64,000 nt of DNA from Cylindrotheca closterium (taxonomy: Eukaryota > Bacillariophyta > Bacillariophyceae > Bacillariales > Bacillariaceae): assembly GCA_933822405.4 (NCBI GenBank), contig CAKOGP040002203.1:62001-126000 (forward strand), given 5' to 3'. The translations under genes and the position numbers were made by a program. Position 1 is the first letter of the stretch, and the number at the start of each line of letters is the position of its first letter. Shown here piece by piece: positions 1 through 9,979 of the stretch. Below the pieces are notes generated by a model. It saw only the letters and a program-made list of their open reading frames with translations. It searched no databases and was not told where the DNA came from.

Positions 1-322
1 AGGTCATCAGCTGCCTTTTAACTTTTTTTTCGATTGGTATATATATATACGCGCGTGGTACAAACTCCGAATGCGCGACGTATATATTGAAGCGCGACGA
101 TCAGAGCGAATGCGCGACGTGTCTCCAAAATATGCAGAAAGATGTTTCGCAGCGTGTTCTGCTCAAGTCCGAACGAATGAACGAATCAATCACAAGTGTC
201 AAAGATCACGATAGGATCTCCATCTTTTTTTTGGCATCGGCGTCTTTTATCGTAGTGATCTTCATCATAAAAAGAAAAATTTCTCTTTTAGTATAAAAAC
301 CATTTTTACTCTCCTTGTCACC
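1..322. promoter_or_regulatory. 5' flank of the first gene with GCGCGACG repeats
   Basis: No gene is seen here. The octamer GCGCGACG occurs three times at 73-80, 92-99 and 112-119, and the 12-mer AATGCGCGACGT occurs twice at 70-81 and 109-120. This lies about 200-250 bp upstream of the ATG at 323, a plausible promoter position. A TA-rich tract is at about 40-50. That it regulates the gene is inference. Confidence 0.3.
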
Positions 323-1456
323 ATGCAGAATCGTATCCTACTCATCGCCCTATTGGCACTCAGTTGTGTCTCTACTACCACTGGTAATCAAAGAAAGATT
401 GTCCGTCTTGCCAAGTGCTTCATGAGTGATGGTGATGGTGGCACTCGGTTCTTGGCTGGTCACATTGCCAGCAATGATACTGACAGTATGATGACTGCTG
501 ATACACTCACCTGTCTCGGTAACGTAAGTGCTTGCTTTGACGAAACTACCGTCGAGACTGTCAAGACCTGCATCCAAGATAACAACGACACGGACTCTAG
601 ATTCTTGGCGGGACATGTCATGCCAGACGACAATGGCGCTGGCTTTGGCATGGGTGGCTTTCGTCCTCAAATGGGCAGAGATACGCGAGCCGGCATTGCA
701 ATGGGCTGTCTCCAAGACTCCAGCAAGGACTGCATCAAGCAAGAAGTCCGTACCTTCATCCAAGACAAGCTCCCGGCCTGTGTCAGGACCACCACAACTG
801 CCCTCGGTGAATGTTACAAGACCAACGCGGAAACTTGTGCTTCCACATGCTCGGAAGCCGACATCCCGGATTCCAATCCCTTTGCCGGGGTTGCTTCCAC
901 CAATGTCAAGGCTTGCCAAGGATTTCAAAATCAGATCATGGATCCATCCTGTGAGATTGTGGACTGCTGCCCACAGTGTGACACTGAGTTTAGTGACCTC
1001 ATGACTTGTGTCGGCCAAGAGCTTCTCATGTTGCAGCCCGAACCATGCGAGTTGAGCTGTCCTTCCGAAAGTACTCGCCGCCGTAAACTTAGTACTACTA
1101 CTAGCAAGCAGCAGCAATATGCCATGCGCAACCTCGCTGGACACTTGCCAACCGAACCCGATGCTTCCACCGTCGTAGACGAGTGCGCTGTGTACTTGGA
1201 TACGGAAGAAGAAACCTTGAGTGCCGATGCTGTGGCAGCCAAGCTTTTGGATGGTGAATTCATTGGCTGCGTCGCCGATGTTGCCATTCTCGTGGCCGAA
1301 GAGCAAACCGCATTCGCCATGGCGCAGGATGACATGGGCAATGGTGACGGAAACGAGAACACCACCGATGGATCTTCTGGCAACCGCGTACTGACCTCTT
1401 CCGTTAATGGTCTCGTCGCTATTGTTGTTGTTCTTGGACTTGTTGGCTTGATGTAA
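323..1456 (+). CDS. Secreted or surface-anchored cysteine-rich protein with FLAGH repeats
   Basis: Function unknown. This is a 377-residue protein starting at ATG 323. Residues 1-21 form a clear signal peptide (hydrophobic core LLIALLALSCV). The mature part is rich in cysteine and Asn-x-Ser/Thr sites. The motif FLAGH occurs at residues 43-47 and 94-98, each preceded by Arg, and a third variant NLAGH lies around residue 270, so the protein is built from diverged internal repeats. The last ~20 residues are hydrophobic (NGLVAIVVVLGLVGLM) and end the protein, which fits a GPI-anchor signal or a single membrane anchor. The overall plan (signal peptide, disulfide-rich ectodomain, C-terminal hydrophobic tail) suggests a cell-wall or plasma-membrane glycoprotein. 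I recognise no named domain. Confidence 0.8.
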   Translation: MQNRILLIALLALSCVSTTTGNQRKIVRLAKCFMSDGDGGTRFLAGHIASNDTDSMMTADTLTCLGNVSACFDETTVETVKTCIQDNNDTDSRFLAGHVMPDDNGAGFGMGGFRPQMGRDTRAGIAMGCLQDSSKDCIKQEVRTFIQDKLPACVRTTTTALGECYKTNAETCASTCSEADIPDSNPFAGVASTNVKACQGFQNQIMDPSCEIVDCCPQCDTEFSDLMTCVGQELLMLQPEPCELSCPSESTRRRKLSTTTSKQQQYAMRNLAGHLPTEPDASTVVDECAVYLDTEEETLSADAVAAKLLDGEFIGCVADVAILVAEEQTAFAMAQDDMGNGDGNENTTDGSSGNRVLTSSVNGLVAIVVVLGLVGLM

Positions 1457-3274
1457 GCATCCGCAGCCTCCGTAAGGATCGATGGGTGGATCGCAATCAC
1501 GTTTTATGATGTGGAATAATTAAGGGCGGCTTTTTTTCGCAAAAGGCGCAATAGTTCTGTGTACTGCAACAAGAAGCAGCTTGGATAAATATTTCAACTC
1601 GTTTTTTTTTGGTTTGCGAAACCATCAAAATACTTTCATGTGGAACAACTTGTCATACAGTATGTGTCATGTATAGTGTCTTTGGGTAGTTGATTACCGT
1701 AATGAACGTACTAGAAGCAACCGCCGCAAGCAAAAACTGCACCGACGACCGACTGTGCTTCTGTCTCTTCTCATGGTCTTCTTTGACAAAAGAAAAAGAA
1801 CGAGCTACTCTGTCTGATGGGGATACTTTGATTGAAAATATGACTTTGGATTGAAACTTTATTGGTCATTTTCGTTTCAACAATGCTGCCGTTCTTGCTG
1901 TAGAAGAGCTGGTGCTTGTTGCTGCAACCAGGGCTGTATATTTTTAGTCCGCCTCCTCCATACGATGCTTGTGTAACAAACAAGCAGAAGAGGGAAGTCC
2001 TCAGCCGAAAAAACCATTCGTCCGCAGACTGGCCATAATTGGGGCGAGCCGCTATTGCTTAGGTGCGACATGCCAAGAAATAATAAAAGCAAAAATACTG
2101 TCGCGTAGTGGATTGACCAATCCAAAGAATTCCGTACTTCAACTAGCCGGTAGTAGCACAACTAGCTAGTAGTAGCAGCATAACCCCTCCTCATCATCAT
2201 GGGCCTGCCTGATGCTGCTGGTGTATCCTCTGCAGAATAATCCTCTCCGTTCAGATTATTCCCCGCGTTCAATCCACTAGGAATCATCGGAGTGAGCCGC
2301 TGTTACAAGAGTTGAGAACAAAATAATGCAAGAAATAATGCAAGAAGTCAACGTATATAATGTTGTTTGTCTATTTTATTCAATTTGTGGTGCGGATTGC
2401 TTCCAAAGAGTCGACCCATCCGACTGCGAAGTCTGTTTGGTTCCCTCGCTCACACTTTCCAACTTCCGACTTTCGTCTTTGCTTTGGTCTTTGGTTCCCG
2501 GAGCTGACCCATCTGACTGTCATGTGCGTTTGTCGACATATCTCTCTCTTGTAGCGCAAAAGCTTGTGTCACCGTATACTTCTGGTACTTTGCATACGGG
2601 ACTAGATCTGGTGTGATCCCTTATGTAACATTTGCGAGAAGCGACAGAACCATGACAAGAATTGATAACAGATGGTGGCAGATGGTGATATCTAGCTTCC
2701 CATTTTTCGGAAGGAGCCATGTTCGAGAATTCTGATTGCCAATGTACTACGCGTACGCATTTCTACGTGATTGTTCCGGTAGTTCGACAAAGAACCAAAT
2801 TCTCATTGCAAATGCACGCCAGTTAGCCAATCAAAACTCCTGAAAGGCCATTTTGCATCGAGCGCAGTTTCACAAAGCACCACTAATCTTTCGCGTACCA
2901 ACTCACAATGCGTATGCACAATTGCCCCCGCGCCACTCCTCCTACTTACTGGAATTTAAGTGCCGCTACCAATAGTACATAACAGCTCATTCACTCAATT
3001 AGAAACCAACGACACGGACACCCCACACGATTGGCCTTTTTTGGTAAATTTGCAAATATTTTGCAATTGCATGGAAAGTTTTCCCGTGTGGTGAAACAAG
3101 AATCCATCAAACAACAACGTCGACGAGAATACAAGCTTCATTTTTGTGTTTTTCAATTCCCGTTAGAACGAGAGTCAATTTTGAAAGGGTTGTCAAACTA
3201 ATAAAAGACATACCCAGACTTCTCATAAATTTGCACACCTTGCAAACACAACACTTCAACACAAATCCAATACC
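1457..3274. other. Intergenic, no gene seen
   Basis: No convincing ORF is present on either strand. Short direct repeats are visible: AATAATGCAAG twice around 2322-2343, and a GACCCATC(C/T)GACTG block twice at about 2411-2425 and 2505-2520. A heat-shock-element-like string, TTCGAGAATTCTG, lies at 2722-2734, about 540 bp upstream of the small heat-shock gene. Confidence 0.4.
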
Positions 3275-3754
3275 ATGAAGATTGTTCAACTTTCCGAGGC
3301 CAAGCCTTTCCAATTTTCGTATTGCCATGCGTCAAGCAACAGTGACTCCGAGTCATTACCGTCCTCGTCCTCGTCGTCCTCCTCCTCTTTGGAGTGGAAG
3401 GAAGATGATACTTGCGTGCAACTTTGCATTCCCATGCCGGGAGTCAAGGCCCAGGACATTCGCCTTGCCATGACGCAAGACAGTGTGCTTCGAGTTTGGG
3501 GACAACGTTCCTCTTCCTTGAGCACAAGTAAATCCAACAAGAGACAACGCTTGAACGTTCGCGAAATCCCCATTGATACTCAATTGGTGGACATTGAACG
3601 AGCCATTGCCAGTGTCTGGAAGGATACTTTGGTGCTTTATGCACCCAAGAAGCGTGACACTACCTTTATGGTGTCATTGAAGAAATCAAGTCTCTTGGAA
3701 GAACTTGAAGAGTCTACCAGAAACAACAGCAACAGCAGCGAGGTTGCATGCTAA
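3275..3754 (+). CDS. Small heat-shock protein (HSP20 / alpha-crystallin family)
   Basis: This 159-residue single-exon protein starts at ATG 3275. Residues 40-135 form an alpha-crystallin domain. It begins LEWKEDDTCVQLCIPMPGVK (the usual plant/algal opening 'DVKEx..Y.v.vdlPGvk'), then DIRLAMTQDSVLRVWGQR. It ends with the strand motif ASVWKDTLVLYAPKK, equivalent to the family signature 'A.L.nGVL.v..PK'. The N-terminal arm carries a serine run (about residues 29-38) encoded by a TCC/TCG tract, and the C-terminal tail is Asn/Ser-rich. Family members are ATP-independent chaperones that form oligomers and hold unfolded clients. No targeting sequence is visible, so a cytosolic location is likely. 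The classical C-terminal I-x-I oligomerisation motif is not apparent. Confidence 0.85.
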   Translation: MKIVQLSEAKPFQFSYCHASSNSDSESLPSSSSSSSSSLEWKEDDTCVQLCIPMPGVKAQDIRLAMTQDSVLRVWGQRSSSLSTSKSNKRQRLNVREIPIDTQLVDIERAIASVWKDTLVLYAPKKRDTTFMVSLKKSSLLEELEESTRNNSNSSEVAC

Positions 3755-4664
3755 TCAGTCTTGCGTTCTCTCAGCTTTTATCACACATTCACACACACAC
3801 ACATTTGTGTACGATTTTGCCCTCTTTTGGACACACCACACACACATTACGCACCACATTTATCACTTTTTGATCAACGTTTTTGCACACCGAAGATCAC
3901 CAATTTAAAAATTACCATCTAATAATAAAGTATACTTTCAATACGAATATACATAACTAACTATCATTTCACTAGTATGTATCTACTATAGTGTAAAATC
4001 ACATCCCTCCAGCAGCACGCGGAGATGCTGGTGTAAACCGTACAGCTCAAAAAAGGGGTTAGTTATTGGGCGCTATACCGTATTAACCGGTATAGCCATA
4101 TGACGGGGATCCGCAACGCATGACATCGCGGCAGCAATTTCTTCCACACCTTTTTCTTCTTTCTTCATGAGAAGAAAAGTAGTTAGTGTATTACGCTATA
4201 GCTACTGTACATTAGTTCTGATCAGGTGGAAAGGAATGATTGATTCAATCCCATAAAAGACTTTCACGAAAATGTTCTCGTGGAGAAAGTTGACGATTTC
4301 TGTTTTGATGATATTGATGATGATGAGAAGACTTATGTTACCCGGTCTACCTCTAGTATTCTATATTCTGATCGAAATGTGAGGACGAAAAAATAATGGG
4401 TGGGATGTTGGTCGTACTGTCAAAAAGTATCATGATGAATTATTGGAAGTACGAATGAACATGAATCGTCGATCGTCAATCGTGAACAACTGCTGCCATC
4501 TGGACAGCAGAATGTATACATGGATGGTAAACATCATGGTAAACACTTAAGATACCATCATTACTATGAATGGGATAGCCAGCAAGCAAATCTTCACCAG
4601 CTGTCGTCTCCTACTCCTACAATTGCGCTAGCAAAATGCTATGTTATGCATTTTAATCTAGCTA
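3755..4664. other. Intergenic between HSP20 gene and mariner element
   Basis: No gene is seen. There is an ACAC-rich stretch at about 3788-3860 and AT-rich sequence to about 4000. A near-match to the TACCGGTA palindrome (AACCGGTA) lies at 4085-4092. The right boundary is the TA target site of the transposon at 4663-4664. Confidence 0.4.
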
Positions 4665-4714
4665 CGAGGTAAATTGCTCGAAAAATGCAGCTCTCGGTTT
4701 TCGGACGATTTTCA
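4665..4714. repeat. Left terminal inverted repeat of the mariner-like element
   Basis: The arm pairs with 6914-6963. The best-conserved core is CTCGAAAAATGCAGCTCTCG (4677-4696), matched perfectly by the reverse complement of the right end. It is flanked outside by the TA target duplication. Confidence 0.9.
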
Positions 4715-5098
4715 TCAGAAGTTCAGTCATTATCACGTAGAACACGTAGAATTAGTACCAATCTGAAGCCGACAGCCAGCAGATCTTGATTTATCCCATC
4801 ATCGTTATTACAGAGGTCTTCATCAATGAAGAACTGAGTCAATTCAACACCCGACGTGCTTTGACAATATGGCCTTGTCAAGTGTCCAATGCCTATTACA
4901 ATGGTAACACTCTCATACCGACATTGTCACTGCAGGATATGATATTAGTATCGGAGTGACACGTGCCCATTTACCAAAACAAGCAATGAAAAAAGCGGCG
5001 CGGTCGTTGCTGTTTCTGTGAAATTACGGCGCGGGCAACAGAAATCGTGACCGTCGTATGTTCATAATTTAGTCATCAGCATTTTAGTAGATGTTGCC

Positions 5099-6751
5099 TT
5101 GCTGGAAACATTCATAGAGGCCCAGGGGAAGGGGAATGGCAATCATTATCAAGAGAAGGACACACTCTCTGGAAAATTCAAGAAGCGGGTTACAAAGTGG
5201 CAGCCAATGTCCATCGCGTATCTTGTCGAGCATGCTTGGGGCCTTTCGAATTCGTACTTGTGTCGCCTTCAACAAAAGCAGCAAAAGGCGAAAGAGGGTG
5301 CAGCCACATGTGCAACTATTTTTGAACCCAGCAGCACTGCTAAAACACCAAGCAAGGCGAGATGCGTGATTGATGACTACGAGCTGGCAGAAAAGTTGTT
5401 CACAACTAGCTACCTTTATGCTGTGAGTGAATGCCGCAGACAGGGGCGAGCCAATCTGGATGCTGTTGACCAGAAATTGTACCACCAGCGTTTCAAAGCT
5501 GCAAAAGAGAAGTTCAAAACTCTTGATGATGACACAAGGGTAGTCTGGGAATTCCAAAGACGTGCTCACTTGTCGCGGCATGCCACTATCAAGGATCAAA
5601 TCATTTGTGCTATTAAGACAAATCCAAAGTGTTCGTGGCGATCAATTGAACAGGAAATTGACCATTGGTGTTGTGACGCAACCATTCGTAGATGGGTTAT
5701 TTCAAGGGAAGGATACCGGACGTATGCTGAAAGGATCATTCCTGCTTTGAGCCCCGAACAAAAAAGGAAACACTTGGAGTTTGCAAAACGGTTCCAAAAC
5801 AACTGGGGGCTTGGAGGTGGCAAGTTTCTCCTTGTACATTATGACGAGAAATGGTTTTGGGGGCTTGTCATGAGGAGGGATGCAAAGATGTGCGAGGAGT
5901 TGGGAATCGATGCAGTCTCCTATAAAGCATATCACCGATCACATGTTTCCAAGGTCATGGGAATTGCTGTGACTGCTTTTGCGTTCAAAGACTCTATTGA
6001 AAACGGTGGAGACGGCCTCAAGATTGGCTTCTATCGTGCCCAAACAAACAAGGTTGCAAAGAAGCTAGTAAGGCAGGCAGTACGACAGGACGATGGTTCT
6101 ATCAAGCGAACTGGAGCGGTGATAAGAGAAAAAGGGGACTTGTACTTGGTGGATTGTAATGTCACTGGATCGTCAGAAGGGACCCCTGATGATCCAAAGT
6201 TTGCATTGAAGAAGTTGTTTGAGCATCACATCTTTCAAAAGTTGGATGGTCTTGTGGCGGCAGGAGGACAATACGAAGGATACATTCCTGTTATTCAAGG
6301 TGACAATGCAGGGCCGCATGCTGAAAAAGAATACTTTAATTGGTGCAAGGCTCAATGTGAACAACGTGGCTGGCACTGGGAACCGCAAGCTCCACAAATG
6401 CCGCATATGAACAACTTAGACTTGTCAGTATTCCCCTGCATGTCGAGACGTCATTGTGCAGCCGCAAGAGAGAGGGGAGGGCTCCATGTTTTGAAACAGG
6501 ACGAAATTTGGGATGCAGCAGAGGACGTTTGGAGCACACTTCCTAGCTCAAAGATTGCATCAGGTTTTGTACAATGCAGCCGGATAGCATCAAAAGTAAT
6601 TGCATTGGAAGGGGGCAACGATTTTGTTGGAAACAAGATAGAGAATGGCATTCATTGTGATATCCGAAAAGATTACAATGAAACTCCCACTGGGCTTTCT
6701 AGGAAAGACGGAGAGATGATCAACCCTCCAGCACCGGCAACAGCAGTATAG
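5099..6751 (+). CDS. Mariner-like transposase, DD38D type related to plant/stramenopile mariners
   Basis: The transposase catalyses cut-and-paste transposition of the surrounding element. Counting from the open frame at 5099 (550 residues), the region around 160-205 looks like a helix-turn-helix. The catalytic core has Asp249 in HYDEKWF (plant-type mariners have 'H.DEKWF'), Asp402 in IQGDNAGPH and Asp441 in MNNLDLSVF. I count 38 residues between the second and third Asp, close to the DD39D spacing of plant mariners. Two points about the start are odd. The codon at 5099 is TTG, and there is no in-frame ATG between the upstream stop at 5048 and 5207, where residue 37 is the first Met. Translation therefore begins at 5207 (514 residues), or a short upstream exon is spliced on. 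No internal stop or frameshift is visible. Confidence 0.85.
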   Translation: MLETFIEAQGKGNGNHYQEKDTLSGKFKKRVTKWQPMSIAYLVEHAWGLSNSYLCRLQQKQQKAKEGAATCATIFEPSSTAKTPSKARCVIDDYELAEKLFTTSYLYAVSECRRQGRANLDAVDQKLYHQRFKAAKEKFKTLDDDTRVVWEFQRRAHLSRHATIKDQIICAIKTNPKCSWRSIEQEIDHWCCDATIRRWVISREGYRTYAERIIPALSPEQKRKHLEFAKRFQNNWGLGGGKFLLVHYDEKWFWGLVMRRDAKMCEELGIDAVSYKAYHRSHVSKVMGIAVTAFAFKDSIENGGDGLKIGFYRAQTNKVAKKLVRQAVRQDDGSIKRTGAVIREKGDLYLVDCNVTGSSEGTPDDPKFALKKLFEHHIFQKLDGLVAAGGQYEGYIPVIQGDNAGPHAEKEYFNWCKAQCEQRGWHWEPQAPQMPHMNNLDLSVFPCMSRRHCAAARERGGLHVLKQDEIWDAAEDVWSTLPSSKIASGFVQCSRIASKVIALEGGNDFVGNKIENGIHCDIRKDYNETPTGLSRKDGEMINPPAPATAV

Positions 6752-6913
6752 CTTACCTCTTACTTAGTAACAATGTCTTGATTGTATCTCAGAATCAGAA
6801 TGAATTCAACTTGTAGTTATTGATCTCCAGTCCTTCCCTACAGTATAGCTATTGTAATGTTGTCAATCCTTTTTCTATTGGCACTTGTTTGCGTACGTGT
6901 TTCACGTGAAAAT

Positions 6914-6963
6914 AAAAATTCGTGCAAAAACCGAGAGCTGCATTTTTCGAGAATTGGAGCTCG
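6914..6963. repeat. Right terminal inverted repeat of the mariner-like element
   Basis: It is the inverted copy of 4665-4714. It ends CTCG immediately before the TA at 6964-6965. The core CGAGAGCTGCATTTTTCGAG is the exact reverse complement of the left core. Confidence 0.9.
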
Positions 6964-7063
6964 TAGTAGTAATAGAATGAAATACTAAACGACTAAAATC
7001 ATGTGTATAAATATCTAACTGTTTCACTTTTCAATAATTTCCTTACAAGAGTTGCAAAGGCTA

Positions 7064-7918
7064 CTAAACGATGATCAAGGACCAGAACATCACACCAAGG
7101 GCAAGGAGTACTACCGAAGAGGAGAATCCAATGCTTGCCGTACCACTGGGTTCGACATACGTAGTGTGTTCACAATCGCTTACATCAAACTCGGAACAGG
7201 AAGCACAATCTGGTTTGTAGCAACAGGCAACCCTGTCGCAACCTTGAGTTCCAAATCGGTACTTTTGAATGTACTTCCAATCTTCTCCATACGCAATTCC
7301 AGATCCAAAGGCAGTGGTCACCAATCGAAAGTTCACATTCAAATCTCTCAAACTGTCAAAGGTGATTTCCACGCCTTCATTTTCCGGAAGACCTTCCAAA
7401 AAGAAGTAGGCCGAATCTCCATCCAAGGGTGGCCGAGTGCCACATCCATCCGTGCTGAATCCGCTCACCCAGGTATGGAATTGACCACTGTCTTGAGAAA
7501 AGGTGGTATTCGCCTCGCGCGAATTGTCCAATCCAGCACCCCACTTGGCCACTGTCAATTTGGGTTCGTCAAAGATATAAGATCGCCAATTGACACCAAT
7601 CTTGCGATCTCCATTGCTGTTTTCATCAATGATGCGGCCCCAGACAATGAGTTCGGCACGGCAGGCAGCTTCTTCGATGCTGACGGTGGGAAGACAACCA
7701 TCGCTCACGTTGGCAATGTTGCATCGGGCCCAATCATCAGCGTCGCTGTAGAAATTGAAATAATCGTTGGGATCGTCAACGGAAACTTGCAACTCGCGGT
7801 CTTGTTGCAAATCAAAAGCAGCAGCTGGGCGGGAAGCTTCGTCGTCTTGGACCTTGGCGGTCACGACTGCGGATGCAAGGAGTACTGAGAGTGTTAATTG
7901 GAATGATGAGAGCTTCAT
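7064..7918 (-). CDS. Secreted, probably membrane-anchored protein of unknown function
   Basis: This 284-residue protein has its start placed at ATG 7918 (MKLSSFQLTLSVLL) because it opens a textbook signal peptide, with cleavage probable after ASAVVTA. An extra upstream in-frame stretch to 7981 is probably 5'UTR. The ectodomain has about a dozen cysteines in two groups, one around CNIANVSDGC and one near the C-terminus (CDRVACCYKPDCASCSEFDVSDC). The last ~22 residues (VVLLALGVMFWSLIIV) form a terminal hydrophobic segment, suggesting a GPI signal or tail anchor. A segment EAACRAELIVWGRIIDE loosely resembles the start of an NTR/TIMP-like fold, but I would not call it. It lies just outside the mariner element, reading towards it. 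Confidence 0.75.
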   Translation of the reverse strand: MKLSSFQLTLSVLLASAVVTAKVQDDEASRPAAAFDLQQDRELQVSVDDPNDYFNFYSDADDWARCNIANVSDGCLPTVSIEEAACRAELIVWGRIIDENSNGDRKIGVNWRSYIFDEPKLTVAKWGAGLDNSREANTTFSQDSGQFHTWVSGFSTDGCGTRPPLDGDSAYFFLEGLPENEGVEITFDSLRDLNVNFRLVTTAFGSGIAYGEDWKYIQKYRFGTQGCDRVACCYKPDCASCSEFDVSDCEHTTYVEPSGTASIGFSSSVVLLALGVMFWSLIIV

Positions 7919-8464
7919 GATGTCTTTTGTGTTTTGGTTTCCTTTGGTTTGAATTGAATTGAATTGAATTGACAATAGCAATGAAGGTATAATATATATG
8001 CCAATCTATAATGGTATTATAAATTGTACAGATGCCAATAATCTTCCCTTTTTTCTTCCTGTGGTTTTGCAATTCAAAAAGTCATCAAGGATGACCATCG
8101 GTTTGACGTCGGAAGCAGTTTCTGGTTTAAGTAGAGCGACATTCCACACGACATTCTTCAATTAGCGCTGAAAGGTAGCGAAAACTATCCGGCAACATCA
8201 TTCATTCGATTGATACGACTTCCGTCTGGAAAAGCAATTTATTCTTCAACAATATACTGCAATGTTTCTACCTTTAGCAATTACGAGAAGTACCTGCTCT
8301 AGTAGAGAGACGTCCATAAATTCACAGGAATCGTAATGATAACAATAATAATAATAATGACTATTGATACATATTCTACACTATAGTTCACTAAAATAAC
8401 AACACCATCGTACCGTCCAACCAAGAACCATTCCATGTTCTTTCGTTTGGACTCTTTACTCCGA
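7919..8464. other. Intergenic, no gene seen
   Basis: This is the promoter side of the secreted-protein gene (minus strand) and the 3' side of the phosphodiesterase gene. It contains a TTGAATTGAATTGAATTGA pentamer run at about 7949-7971 and an AATAATAATAAT run near 8345-8357. Confidence 0.4.
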
Positions 8465-9979
8465 TCAATCCCCAGCAGCCTCAGCAGCAGTTTCTGCATC
8501 TTCTTCCTTATCTTGTTTCATCCAGTACTCGTAATTCGCATACAAGCCTTGCATAATTTTTGGGTTGGAGAATTCCATCGCTTCAAAGGCTGGCAGAACC
8601 AAGAATTTCAAGAATCCCTGTTGAATCGATACCTTACTATTACTATTGGCCACACTTCGATCAAAGCTCACGGGCAATCCCAAGGATTTTTGCAAATCGC
8701 CCAATTGGTAAAATTCTTCCAAGACATGTTCGGTCCAAATGGAAAAAGTAGACTTGGTGGGATTGGAAATATCGCACAAATGCAGCAAATACATGGCCGC
8801 TTGCCAATCGTCGTCGTCGTCGTCGTCTTGTGGTGGTGGTGGTGGTGTGGAAGCTGCTTGTGAAGCTCGTTCGACTTGCTCCTGATGCTTGGCCATGTCA
8901 GTGTGCAAAATGGCTTGTGCTATGAATTGACGAATTTCGTCTCGTTGCTGGAGGGGCAAATGATCAAGAAGCTCGCTGGAATCGAGTTCCTTCAAACCAA
9001 CCTCCACATGATGCTGTTCCAAAACCGAAACGTTTTGATAGCGAATGGCAAGTTGGGATTGGGTTTGGACTTGAAAATCATTGTTGGTACCATCATGTCC
9101 GACATCGTGCAAAATGGAGGCCAAGAGGAGGCTGAAATGTTGTACCTTGGTGAGGCGGTAGGACTCGGATTGGAGCATGCTGTGGAGAGTTTGCAAGACG
9201 TCTGCCGCATGAATGTGATTGTGATACGGATTATTCTTCTGGTAGCCTTGTTCAATCGTGCGGACATAATCCATAAAGGCGGTGGGTGATATTCCAAAGG
9301 CATCGAGCAAGTTGCAATACTCATTGTCTTGTTGTTCTTGTTGTTCTTGTTGTGATGCTGAGGATGATAATAGGAGTGGCTGCGAATACGGACTTGCCAC
9401 AATGGCCCAACTCATGAACAACAAGGAATGGCCTTGCGTTAGTTCGTCCAACCGAAATATTTCGGGATAATCAAAGGTCGACACCTTGTCCCAATTTAGC
9501 ATTTGTTGGAGTTCGGTTTGTGCGGCACCTGATAATTCATTCCATTCCGGAAGTATGGTTGTTGTTGTTGTTGTTGTTGTTGTGGTACCATCCTTATCAG
9601 TATTAGTATAAGTATTCAGCGGATTGGCAGCGACGCTCTCTACTCTTGCGTTTGCTGCTGCAGAGGCGGCAAAGCTGACATGAAGCGCCGAGTTGACAGG
9701 TGATGATGGATGGTGTTTAGGAATCGCTGAATTTCCGGAAGAGGCAAATTGAAGCGAAGTGGAAGATGATCCAAAAGAAGAGAACGTCTTGGTAGTCTTG
9801 TAAACATTGTGATAATGATAGGCTGACAGTACGACCTGGCAAAGCGTCAATAAACACAAGGTTTGGAGACATTTGGAATTGTTGCTGAAGAACTGAAACA
9901 GAGTGGAAGAATATTCTGCAGTCTTCTGTTCTCCTCCTCCTCGTTGCCGCTTTCGACTGTGATTGGATATTCTCATCAT
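8465..9979 (-). CDS. 3',5'-cyclic nucleotide phosphodiesterase, class I
   Basis: This 504-residue enzyme hydrolyses cAMP and/or cGMP. The PDEase_I catalytic domain spans about residues 220-490. The metal-site motifs are all present: YHNHIHAADV (252-261), HDVGHDGTNN (291-300, the HDxxHxGxxN signature), LHTDM and LHLCDISNP. The downstream helix block ending KVSIQQGFLKFLVLPAFEAM also fits the family. Residues ~36-53 (CLQTLCLLTLCQVVLSA) are hydrophobic after a basic N-terminus, so the enzyme is probably anchored in a membrane by one segment. The linker carries a threonine run (132-141) encoded by an ACA/ACC repeat and a Gln-rich stretch near 210-217. No GAF or PAS sensor domain is attached. Nucleotide specificity cannot be read by eye. 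Confidence 0.93.
   Translation of the reverse strand: MMRISNHSRKRQRGGGEQKTAEYSSTLFQFFSNNSKCLQTLCLLTLCQVVLSAYHYHNVYKTTKTFSSFGSSSTSLQFASSGNSAIPKHHPSSPVNSALHVSFAASAAANARVESVAANPLNTYTNTDKDGTTTTTTTTTTILPEWNELSGAAQTELQQMLNWDKVSTFDYPEIFRLDELTQGHSLLFMSWAIVASPYSQPLLLSSSASQQEQQEQQDNEYCNLLDAFGISPTAFMDYVRTIEQGYQKNNPYHNHIHAADVLQTLHSMLQSESYRLTKVQHFSLLLASILHDVGHDGTNNDFQVQTQSQLAIRYQNVSVLEQHHVEVGLKELDSSELLDHLPLQQRDEIRQFIAQAILHTDMAKHQEQVERASQAASTPPPPPQDDDDDDDWQAAMYLLHLCDISNPTKSTFSIWTEHVLEEFYQLGDLQKSLGLPVSFDRSVANSNSKVSIQQGFLKFLVLPAFEAMEFSNPKIMQGLYANYEYWMKQDKEEDAETAAEAAGD

Larger units (their letters stand above)
4665..6963 (+). mobile_element. Complete mariner-like (Tc1/mariner superfamily) DNA transposon
   Basis: This 2,299-bp element is flanked by TA dinucleotides at 4663-4664 and 6964-6965, the target-site duplication expected of Tc1/mariner. 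Its ends are inverted repeats. The left end reads CGAGGTAAATTGCTCG from 4665 and continues with AAAAATGCAGCTCTCGGTTT at 4681-4700. The right end, read inward on the minus strand from 6963, begins CGAGCTCCAATTCTCG and continues with the same 20 bases. The TIRs extend about 45-50 bp with a few mismatches. Between them lies one long transposase ORF with an apparently intact catalytic triad. The element looks recent: both ends, the duplication and the ORF are preserved. Confidence 0.9.

Noticed and set aside
350..1306. A 318-residue antisense ORF across the first gene
   Set aside because: It mirrors the coding frame on the other strand, begins without a signal or domain, and the plus-strand protein has a signal peptide and repeated motifs.
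2722..2734. TTCGAGAATTCTG as a heat-shock element for the HSP20 gene
   Set aside because: It holds only about two clean nGAAn units and lies roughly 540 bp from the ATG, too weak and distant to annotate.
7052..7888. Long plus-strand ORF opposite the secreted protein
   Set aside because: It is a shadow of the minus-strand gene. The minus frame has a signal peptide and cysteine pattern; this one has no recognisable feature.
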